Origin: Kangiella sp.
Lineage (GTDB): Bacteria > Pseudomonadota > Gammaproteobacteria > Enterobacterales > Kangiellaceae
Assembly (NCBI GenBank): GCA_026195755.1
Contig: JAPHRL010000128.1
Span: forward strand, 1 to 10,999
DNA length: 10,999 nt
Direction of reading: 5' to 3'
Positions within the stretch are counted from its first letter, which is position 1. The number at the start of each line of letters is the position of its first letter. Positions 6,270 through 10,999 of this stretch are shown here, one piece after another. The notes beneath the pieces were generated by a model, which saw nothing but the letters and a program-made list of their open reading frames with translations, had not been told where the DNA came from and ran no database searches. Position numbers and translations under genes: made by a program.

Positions 6270-8111
6270 TCACTGTTCTTCAGTCAGGGGTACCCAGTGA
6301 CCATTACGATACTTGGCCCAAGCCAATTGACGAACAATTCTGCCATAGTAGTCCAGAGTCAGCTTTCCAGAAAGACCTTGAACTGAATAATCTGATAAAG
6401 CTGACAATTGAGTAATCTCTGGAATTAGTAAAAATGAGTCGTAACCTAGTGCAAAGAAGCGGCCTAATGACCCACCTGCGTTAGGGAACATGCGCACGAT
6501 TTTCTGCTTGTTAGTGGCTTGTTCATCTGTTTGGGGGATCATCCAGGGGGCGCTAGTAAACTGGATACCATTAAGGTCATTTTCTCGAGAGTTGTCGCCG
6601 TCGTACAAGCTTGAGGTTGCATACACTGGTAAATTATAGGCGTAATAGTAGTTTAAATAAGGCTTTATGATGCGAGCGTCTTTGGCATTAGCGACCATAA
6701 AAATAAAGTCAGCTGTAGTTGAAATTTGTGCTGAGGACTGAATTGGTAAATTAAGTAAATTTTGTAATTCGCGCTTACGGTTCTCAGCTTGATCGGCGCC
6801 GAGCATTTGCATAACGGCAACTTTCGGATCTGGAGTACGCGAAAGATCGGCTGTCCTAACCACATCGCCGCCTAGTCGTTGGAAAATATCACTGAACGTC
6901 TCAACAGCGCGTGGACCAACAGTTTTATCTGCGTTGATAATAAAGGCTCGAGTCTGCCCCTTATTGATAGCGTATTGAGCTATCTGCTCGGCTTCATCTT
7001 CAACCGGTAATCCAAATTGGAACATTCCGGCTGGAGTATAGGTTCTATCCAGACGGTTTAAGATTAAAGTTGGAATTGGTAAGTTTTGATATTGAGCAAT
7101 ATCATCAGCTTTATTTTTAAGCAGAGGGCCGATCACAAACTCAACGCCGTCAACAAGGGCCTGTTGATAGAGTAATTCCACTGGCTCACTAGCGGTGTCG
7201 TAGACGATCACCTCGGGTTTTTCGCTACCCATCATCTGTGTATCGTAAAATGAGGTCATAAAGCCATCGAGAATGACATTGCCCACCGTTGCTAAGCGCC
7301 CACTAGTGGGTAAGAAAAGGCCGATTTTAGTTGGAGCACCAATATCAACAACAACCGTTTCGCGCTCAACATTGATATTAATGTAATAAAGAGCCGGGTG
7401 GTTGGGATAAAGTACATTCCACTCCTGCATAGCTTCGGATAAAGCTGCTGGGTTGCTTCCAAACTGTTGCTGGATAATCGCCATGTCTAACCAGCCCAGC
7501 TCATCATGCTTGGTTGCACGATTGCGAGTGATTTCCAAGGCGCCAGTGGGTGACGTCATTAACTCAATCCAGGTTTTGCGCTCCTGCTCTTCACGCAAGT
7601 CTGGGTCAGTAAACAAATGCATGGCCTCAATCCGTGTCATGGCCGCATCAGCATGGCGCTGATTGGCCGCCAGGCTGTCTGCCAACAGACGATAATAGTG
7701 TGACTGCCACTCAGGGCTGAAGTCTTGAGGGTTGCGCACCGATTGGAGTGCGCGGATGGAATCGAATGGCTGGCTTTGAGTTAGTGCCACTTCACCCACT
7801 AACAAGTACCAATCCGCACGAAGCTTGACTGGAAGTTGGGTGGGATAAAAGCTATTTAAAACCTCATAGGCTGCGGCATATTGCTCGCGTTGTACATGAG
7901 CTTTAGCTGCCTGTAGCAAGAAAGGGGCTTTATCAGCCTCTTCAGCGGCTTCGGCTTGTTGCAAGTAAAATTCAGCAGGCTGCATATCATAGTCAGCGTT
8001 TGCTGGTGACTCAGACTTGCGTGAGGTTGTTGTGCAGGCTGAAACCATCAATACGCTGAAAATTGCCGTGAATACTAATATGAGGTTCTTATGCATAAGC
8101 TTTTTTGTCAT
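6270..8111 (-). CDS. lpoA: Outer-membrane lipoprotein LpoA, activator of PBP1A
   Basis: The 613-residue LppC/LpoA-family precursor has a signal peptide ending in the lipobox VSAC with C26. LpoA spans the periplasm from the outer membrane and stimulates the peptidoglycan synthase PBP1A (mrcA). Residues about 40-250 are helical and TPR-like (for example YLQQAEAAEEADKAPFLLQA, WYLLVGEVAL, YYRLLADSLAANQRH). From about residue 262 a periplasmic-binding-protein-like domain begins: KIGLFLPTSGRLATVGNVIL, then FVIGPLLK, PTLILNRLD, MFQFGLPVEDEA and FFALGYDSFLL. Its length is close to the E. coli protein. The ATG at 8111 was chosen; a second ATG at 8096 (residue 6) would still leave a signal peptide. It is first in an operon with yraN, gmhA and dolP. 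A promoter candidate lies at 8141-8169. Confidence 0.94.
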   Translation of the reverse strand: MTKKLMHKNLILVFTAIFSVLMVSACTTTSRKSESPANADYDMQPAEFYLQQAEAAEEADKAPFLLQAAKAHVQREQYAAAYEVLNSFYPTQLPVKLRADWYLLVGEVALTQSQPFDSIRALQSVRNPQDFSPEWQSHYYRLLADSLAANQRHADAAMTRIEAMHLFTDPDLREEQERKTWIELMTSPTGALEITRNRATKHDELGWLDMAIIQQQFGSNPAALSEAMQEWNVLYPNHPALYYININVERETVVVDIGAPTKIGLFLPTSGRLATVGNVILDGFMTSFYDTQMMGSEKPEVIVYDTASEPVELLYQQALVDGVEFVIGPLLKNKADDIAQYQNLPIPTLILNRLDRTYTPAGMFQFGLPVEDEAEQIAQYAINKGQTRAFIINADKTVGPRAVETFSDIFQRLGGDVVRTADLSRTPDPKVAVMQMLGADQAENRKRELQNLLNLPIQSSAQISTTADFIFMVANAKDARIIKPYLNYYYAYNLPVYATSSLYDGDNSRENDLNGIQFTSAPWMIPQTDEQATNKQKIVRMFPNAGGSLGRFFALGYDSFLLIPEITQLSALSDYSVQGLSGKLTLDYYGRIVRQLAWAKYRNGHWVPLTEEQ

Positions 8112-8133
8112 AATTCCATACTCATCAAATAAT
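8105..8133 (+). promoter_or_regulatory. Predicted rsmI promoter
   Basis: TTGTCA (8105-8110, 5 of 6 of the -35 consensus) and AATAAT (8128-8133, 5 of 6 of the -10 consensus) are 17 bases apart. Transcription would begin near 8140, about 37 bases before the rsmI ATG. The -35 element overlaps the lpoA start codon on the other strand. Confidence 0.6.
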
Positions 8134-8140
8134 TATCGGT

Positions 8141-8169
8141 ATTTTAGGCGCTTAGGCGCAGCAAGGCAA
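8141..8169 (-). promoter_or_regulatory. Predicted promoter of the lpoA operon
   Basis: On the minus strand, TTGCCT (8169-8164) and TAAAAT (8146-8141) are separated by exactly 17 bases. Transcription would start near 8134, giving a leader of about 23 bases to the lpoA ATG at 8111. The -35 element overlaps the probable rsmI ribosome-binding sequence AAGG (8163-8166). The spacer holds a perfect 8-base tandem repeat. Confidence 0.58.
8144..8159. repeat. Perfect tandem repeat TTAGGCGC x2 in the lpoA/rsmI gap
   Basis: TTAGGCGC occurs twice without a gap (8144-8151 and 8152-8159). It covers most of the predicted lpoA promoter spacer and the edge of its -10 element, and would lie in the 5' leader of rsmI. 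It could be a paired operator half-site, but no regulator is recognisable from it. Confidence 0.5.
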
Positions 8170-8176
8170 AAAAGCT

Positions 8177-9043
8177 ATGGCAAATTTCGCACAAACTGAT
8201 ACCGCATCGGCACAATTAGGCACTTTATTTGTGGTTGCTACGCCGATTGGCAATATCGAAGACATTTCTGCACGGGCCATTCGCACTCTTAAGGATGCCG
8301 ACTTGATCTGCGCTGAAGATACCCGTCACAGTCAGCGCTTGGTGCAGCACTACCAAATTGCAACGCCTATGATGTCTTTGCATGAGCACAATGAAGTTGC
8401 ACGTATAGAGCAGATAGCTCAAAGATTGCAACAGGGACAGAGTATTGCCCTGATCTCTGATGCGGGAACTCCACTAATTAGTGATCCTGGATTTAAGTTA
8501 GTCAGAGAGTTGCGCCAACAGGGTTGTCACATCAGTCCGATTCCCGGGCCAAGTGCCATCATCACAGCTTTGAGCGTTGCCGGCCTGGCTACTGACAGCT
8601 TTAGTTTTTGGGGCTTTTTGCCGTCAAAATCATCGGGACGTAAGCAGGTTTTCAACGATTTGTCTCAGCATAGCGAAACCATGGTCTTTTATGAGTCGTC
8701 ACACAGGATTTTGGATTGCCTCAAAGACTTGTTCGAAGTGCTGGGTGATAGAGAGTTAGTGATTGCTCGCGAACTGACCAAAACCTTTGAAACTATCCTG
8801 TCGGGTAAAACCTCTGATTTGGTGGACAAAGTGGAGTTGGATCTGGACCAGCAGAAAGGCGAGTTTGTGTTAATGGTGTCTGGGGCTGAAGATAGGACAA
8901 CTGAGATGGATATCGCAACCCAAAAACTGATGGCAGCTTTATTAGAGGAGTTACCACCCAATAAAGCCGCCAAAATTGCCGCACAAGTGTCAGGTTTGAA
9001 GAAAAAAGTATTGTATCAATGGGCGCTTGATCAAAAAGACTAA
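8177..9043 (+). CDS. rsmI: 16S rRNA 2'-O-ribose C1402 methyltransferase
   Basis: The 288-residue cytoplasmic enzyme transfers a methyl group from S-adenosylmethionine to the ribose of C1402 in 16S rRNA, next to the P-site, tuning decoding fidelity. It belongs to the tetrapyrrole methylase-like family. Visible blocks in order are LFVVATPIGNIEDIS (from about residue 17), DLICAEDTRHSQRL, ALISDAGTPLISDPG (about 92-106), PIPGPSAIITALSVAGL, FWGFLPSK, FYESSHRI, ELTKTFE and a C-terminal helix-turn-helix-like end with NKAAKIAA and GLKKKVLYQWAL. Length matches the family. The ATG at 8177 is preceded by AAGG (8163-8166) at 10 bases. Divergence from lpoA is the common arrangement in gammaproteobacteria. 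No clear terminator follows, so some read-through towards the next gene is possible. Confidence 0.96.
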   Translation: MANFAQTDTASAQLGTLFVVATPIGNIEDISARAIRTLKDADLICAEDTRHSQRLVQHYQIATPMMSLHEHNEVARIEQIAQRLQQGQSIALISDAGTPLISDPGFKLVRELRQQGCHISPIPGPSAIITALSVAGLATDSFSFWGFLPSKSSGRKQVFNDLSQHSETMVFYESSHRILDCLKDLFEVLGDRELVIARELTKTFETILSGKTSDLVDKVELDLDQQKGEFVLMVSGAEDRTTEMDIATQKLMAALLEELPPNKAAKIAAQVSGLKKKVLYQWALDQKD

Positions 9044-9145
9044 GAACGATTTCTGTCACGTTTTACCGTCGAGTCGAGTCTTAATAGGTAATTACACGTT
9101 CTTTATGCAAGAGCAAATTGAGAACTAACCGAACTGGAGTTGTAT

Positions 9146-9640
9146 ATGAAATATTTAAAATCAGCCGTTGCCGCTCTACTAACGTTCCCGCTTCTGGCTT
9201 TCGCCGGTGAAGTCAAGGTGAGCTGGGGTGAGTTTGATGATTTTACTGATGTACGCCCGGTTAATGAAAGCAAGTCAGCTTTTTATAAGCGGGTAAAAAC
9301 CAGCCTTGAAAAATCCTTTATTGAGCTAGGCGAGAAGTTATCCGATGGTGTCGTGTTCGAATTCCACATTACTGATCTCGATTTGGCCGGTGACGTTCGT
9401 TACGGTGGGATCAATGATTACCGCTTGGTAGAAAGACTTTACTATCCGAAAATGAAATTTAATTATCAGTTGATTGATGGCGAAGGATCGATCATAAAAG
9501 AAGGCTCCGAGTCTTTAAAAGACATGATGTTTTTAGATCGAATAAAAACCCCTGCTAGATATCAAAGGGAAGGTTTTCATTATGAAAAGCGGATGTTCGA
9601 AAATTGGTTCGAAGAGAACATTTTGGTAGAGTTTAAGTAG
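9146..9640 (+). CDS. Exported DUF3016-type protein of unknown function
   Basis: This 164-residue precursor has a typical signal peptide (MKYLKSAVAALLTFPLLAFA) with likely cleavage after AFA at residue 20, so the mature protein of about 144 residues should be periplasmic. There is no lipobox. The mature part opens with EVKVSWGEFDDFTDVRP and has HITDLDLAGDVRYG around residues 73-87, YYPKMKFNYQLIDGEG and GSESLKDMMFLDR. I recognise this pattern as DUF3016, a family of small exported proteobacterial proteins without known function. The alternation of short strands suggests a beta-rich fold. The ATG at 9146 was chosen because GGAG (9136-9139) is 6 bases upstream; a TTG at 9140 would add only two residues. 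A strong terminator follows. The 102-base gap after rsmI shows no convincing promoter, so co-transcription with rsmI is possible. Confidence 0.85.
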   Translation: MKYLKSAVAALLTFPLLAFAGEVKVSWGEFDDFTDVRPVNESKSAFYKRVKTSLEKSFIELGEKLSDGVVFEFHITDLDLAGDVRYGGINDYRLVERLYYPKMKFNYQLIDGEGSIIKEGSESLKDMMFLDRIKTPARYQREGFHYEKRMFENWFEENILVEFK

Positions 9641-9662
9641 CATTACATCACCAAAGTGATAT

Positions 9663-9690
9663 AAAAGCAGGTCAATGGGCCTGCTTTTTT
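9663..9690 (+). terminator. Intrinsic terminator after the DUF3016 gene
   Basis: AAAAGCAGG (9663-9671) pairs with CCTGCTTTT (9680-9688) around an 8-base loop, running into six T's (9685-9690) and more pyrimidine-rich sequence. A smaller hairpin (ATCAC/GTGAT, 9647-9660) precedes it. It insulates rnpB from upstream transcription. Confidence 0.88.
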
Positions 9691-9698
9691 CTTTTTGC

Positions 9699-9726
9699 TT
9701 GCTTTTTCACCAATGATGACTAAACT
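9699..9726 (+). promoter_or_regulatory. Possible rnpB promoter
   Basis: TTGCTT (9699-9704) and TAAACT (9721-9726) lie 16 bases apart, with a GC-containing stretch (GCCCAC) before the expected RNA 5' end near 9733. Both hexamers are weak (4 of 6 bases or fewer), but the position relative to the mature RNA is right and no other gene's promoter is expected here. It abuts the tail of the preceding terminator. Confidence 0.4.
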
Positions 9727-9732
9727 TGCCCA

Positions 9733-10085
9733 CAAGCTGGCCAGACAGTCGCTGCCTGCCATCTGGCAGGGAGAGGAAAGTCCGGACTTCATAGAGCAGG
9801 GTGCCAGGTAACGCCTGGGCGGCGCAAGCCGACGGCAAGTGCAACAGAAAGTATACCGCCGATGGAATCGCAAGATTCACAGGTAAGGTTGAAATGGTGC
9901 GGTAAGAGCGCACCGCACTGCTGGCAACAGTATGTGGCGAGGTAAACCCCACCCGAAGCAAGACCAAATAGGGTTCCGTATGGCGTGGCTCGCGTTGGAA
10001 CCGGGTAGGTTGCTTGAGCCATGGAGTGATCCATGGCCTAGACGAATGACTGTCCACGACAGAATCCGGCTTACCGGCCAGCTTA
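9733..10085 (+). ncRNA. rnpB: RNase P RNA, bacterial type A
   Basis: This is the catalytic RNA subunit of RNase P, which removes 5' leaders from tRNA precursors. Conserved pieces appear in the right order: GAGGAAAGTCCGGAC (9773-9787), GCAGGGTGCCAGGTAACGCC, ACCGCCGATGG, GGTGCGGTAAGAGCGCACCGC, GAGGTAAACCCCACC (9939-9953), AGACCAAATAGGG, and ATGACTGTCCACGACAGAA at the 3' side (10046-10064). The GGT at 9941-9943 is the part expected to pair with the tRNA CCA end. The ends pair as helix P1: AAGCTGGCC (9734-9742) with GGCCAGCTT (10076-10084). Two internal hairpins are capped by GCAA tetraloops (in CGGCGCAAGCCG and GAATCGCAAGATTC). The length of about 353 bases is slightly below E. coli M1 RNA. Exact ends are inferred from P1. 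Several open frames overlap it on both strands and are spurious. Confidence 0.97.
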
Positions 10086-10091
10086 TTTTTT
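10076..10091 (+). terminator. Probable rnpB 3' end and terminator
   Basis: The 3' strand of helix P1 (GGCCAGCTT, 10076-10084) is followed by ATTTTTT (10085-10091). The stem partner lies at the far 5' end of the RNA, so this is not a local hairpin. The U-tract right after P1 nevertheless resembles how other rnpB transcripts end. Confidence 0.5.
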
Positions 10092-10124
10092 ACTTTCGTA
10101 TTCAACTGTTAAAACTTATGCGTT

Positions 10125-10197
10125 AGTCATTCGTAGGAAATGACTGTACAAGACACACTCTTCACAAGAGACGCGACTTACCGGCCAGTTTTTTTAC
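10125..10197 (+). repeat. Degenerate second copy of the rnpB 3' end
   Basis: Two blocks from the end of rnpB recur in the same order and orientation. ATGACTGTACAAGACA (10140-10155) matches rnpB 10046-10061 at 14 of 16 bases. CTTACCGGCCAG (10177-10188) is identical to rnpB 10070-10081. Each copy then enters a T-run followed by AC. The segment between the blocks is 8 bases in rnpB and 21 here, and includes a small hairpin, CTCTT (10158-10162) with AAGAG (10166-10170). The copy is preceded by AGTCATT (10125-10131), which pairs with AATGACT (10139-10145) inside it. The copies are offset by 94-107 bases. E. coli rnpB is also followed by tandem repeats carrying its own 3' end, so a similar duplication is the likeliest origin. 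It lacks the rest of the ribozyme and cannot be a working RNase P RNA. Confidence 0.75.
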
Positions 10198-10200
10198 TAT

Positions 10201-10230
10201 TTGATGTTTAAAAAAACTAAAAGGTACAAC
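10201..10230 (+). promoter_or_regulatory. Weak promoter candidate for the AT-rich lipoprotein gene
   Basis: TTGATG (10201-10206) and TACAAC (10225-10230) are 18 bases apart, each with 4 of 6 consensus bases. A start near 10237 would leave about 20 bases to the ATG at 10257. The whole stretch is AT-rich, so chance matches are likely. Confidence 0.3.
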
Positions 10231-10256
10231 AAAATATTTTAGAAAGGGGAACTATA

Positions 10257-10856
10257 ATGAAAAAAAATATTTTTATAATTTTAGTATTGCTAGTTGTCAG
10301 TGGCTGTGCAACCACACTAAAACCTACAGAGGTTAATAAAGAAACAGGCCTTTACGATACTAGCTTTAAAATATCCACAAATGGTACTAAGGTTCGTAAG
10401 GAATTTAAGGAAGAGTATAAAAAACTTGCTTATGTGAAAACAGATGAGAAGTCAGAGGAATATAATAACTTTTTTTATAATTCGATAAAAAATATAAATA
10501 AGTTCGAGGAAGTAAACAATAAAGATGAAATGGAGCAAATGGTGTTCTCCAAGAATTTGTCAGATGAAGTATCAAGTGTCTCTGATAGAATCGGACTCCA
10601 TAACCTTCAAAAACATATAGGCAACTTTTTAATTATTGAACCTTACGTTGAATGGAAAGGTGGCTACAGCTTTTTTTCTAGCTTAAAAGCTTTTGATGCA
10701 CATACAGGAGAAATTGTGTTGCACTTGGAGAATACAGCCTTTAACTGGTCAGGGTTAGACCAGCCATTGTTCTTCCCGCTATTAAATGGATTAGTTCAGT
10801 GGATAGAAAACCAACCCATTCCCGAAGAGCAAAGTAATAAACAAGCAACTAAATAG
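10257..10856 (+). CDS. Orphan lipoprotein of unknown function, AT-rich gene
   Basis: The 199-residue precursor has two lysines, a hydrophobic core and the lipobox VSGC with C17, so it should be lipidated and exported. A, T and P at 18-23 follow the cysteine rather than an aspartate, which suits outer-membrane sorting. The middle (about 45-105) is highly charged and rich in Lys, Glu and Asn. The C-terminal third is more structured: FLIIEPYVEWKGGYSFF, FDAHTGEIVLHLENTAFNW and PLLNGLVQWIENQP. I do not recognise the family. Codons are much richer in A and T than in the neighbouring genes (many AAA, AAT, TTT, ATA), hinting at horizontal acquisition. The start is supported by AAAGGGGA at 10243-10250. 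A hairpin terminator follows, so it appears monocistronic. Confidence 0.85.
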   Translation: MKKNIFIILVLLVVSGCATTLKPTEVNKETGLYDTSFKISTNGTKVRKEFKEEYKKLAYVKTDEKSEEYNNFFYNSIKNINKFEEVNNKDEMEQMVFSKNLSDEVSSVSDRIGLHNLQKHIGNFLIIEPYVEWKGGYSFFSSLKAFDAHTGEIVLHLENTAFNWSGLDQPLFFPLLNGLVQWIENQPIPEEQSNKQATK

Positions 10857-10868
10857 TAACTTATTAAT

Positions 10869-10895
10869 GGGCTTGTTTATCAAGCCCTTTCGTTT
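10869..10895 (+). terminator. Intrinsic terminator after the orphan lipoprotein gene
   Basis: GGGCTTG (10869-10875) pairs perfectly with CAAGCCC (10881-10887) around TTTAT, followed by TTTCGTTT. It lies 12 bases after the TAG stop. Confidence 0.8.
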
Positions 10896-10999
10896 AACAA
10901 TATTCATTTTCAGAGTTCTGAATTTACTATTATCAACCAACTTTGATTCAAGCCAATAAAAACGCTCATTACTGATTTTGAAAAATCCTTTGTAGAAAA
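10896..10999. other. AT-rich end of window without a supported gene
   Basis: No plus-strand coding region, RNA gene or clear promoter is visible here. A minus-strand frame is open from the right edge (10997) leftwards, but it runs through the terminator into the lipoprotein gene and has no recognisable content. The start of the next gene, if any, lies outside the window. Confidence 0.5.

Noticed and set aside
8094..8096. Alternative lpoA start at the second ATG (residue 6)
   Set aside because: Both starts give a signal peptide with the same lipobox. The first has a GGA-containing upstream sequence and the second only an A-rich run, so the first was kept, without certainty.
9068..9080. Short direct repeat GTCGAGTCGAGTC after rsmI
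   Set aside because: It is only 2.6 copies of a 5-base unit, with no paired promoter or hairpin; chance is sufficient.
9707..10126. Several open frames on both strands across rnpB
   Set aside because: They coincide with the conserved RNase P RNA, whose structure and motifs explain the sequence. No protein-like content is seen.
10070..10188. rnpB 3' repeat as a proven integration (att) site
   Set aside because: No integrase, direct terminal repeat of an element or cargo boundary is visible in the window, and tandem 3' repeats of rnpB are known without integration. It is kept only as an alternative in the findings.
10791..10997. Minus-strand frame open from the right edge into the lipoprotein gene
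   Set aside because: It has 68 codons with no start seen in the window, runs antisense through a terminator and into a better-supported gene, and has no recognisable motif. AT-poor stop frequency is not the cause, but one open frame of this length is expected by chance.
1..10999. CRISPR array, tRNA genes, insertion sequences, toxin-antitoxin or defence modules
   Set aside because: I looked on both strands for repeat-spacer patterns, tRNA-like cloverleaf signatures, transposase or integrase motifs and small paired genes, and found none.

Overview
The window reads as the chromosome of a gammaproteobacterium with moderate GC. The evidence is the gene order rplM-rpsI / petABC / sspAB, then a reversed lpoA-yraN-gmhA(diaA)-dolP block diverging from rsmI, then rnpB. 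The order and the moderate GC would suit an Oceanospirillales-type marine lineage such as Kangiella, but that placement is an impression and not a database result. Almost everything is housekeeping. The only stretch with an accessory look is the last ~900 bases, downstream of the RNase P RNA gene.

Layout, left to right. Bases 1-521 hold the 3' end of rplM and all of rpsI (ribosomal proteins L13 and S9), closed by stacked hairpins. After a 311-base gap with a good sigma70-type promoter and a long leader come petA-petB-petC (833-3473), the Rieske protein, cytochrome b and cytochrome c1 of the cytochrome bc1 complex, joined by 1- and 4-base overlaps. A strong hairpin separates them from sspA-sspB (3538-4637), the stringent starvation protein and the ClpXP adaptor. 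A hairpin with A-run and T-run flanks (4677-4707) sits between sspB and the convergent minus-strand operon and can terminate both.

The minus-strand operon runs from 8111 down to 4723 as lpoA, yraN, gmhA/diaA, dolP. It supplies cell-envelope functions: an outer-membrane activator of PBP1A, a small nuclease-fold protein, an SIS-domain sugar isomerase or DnaA partner, and a BON-domain outer-membrane lipoprotein. lpoA diverges from rsmI (16S rRNA methyltransferase) across only 65 bases. Predicted promoters for the two genes face each other there and would compete for polymerase.

After rsmI come an exported DUF3016-type protein (9146-9640), its terminator, and rnpB (about 9733-10085), a well-preserved type A RNase P RNA. 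Just beyond rnpB is a degenerate second copy of its 3' end (about 10125-10197), followed by a visibly AT-rich orphan lipoprotein gene (10257-10856). This tail is the most unusual part of the window. No CRISPR array, transposase, integrase, tRNA or recognisable defence system is present. I found no convincing new multi-gene system. The best leads are the rnpB 3' repeat with its AT-rich neighbour, the face-to-face lpoA/rsmI promoters, and the charged helical insertion in cytochrome c1.
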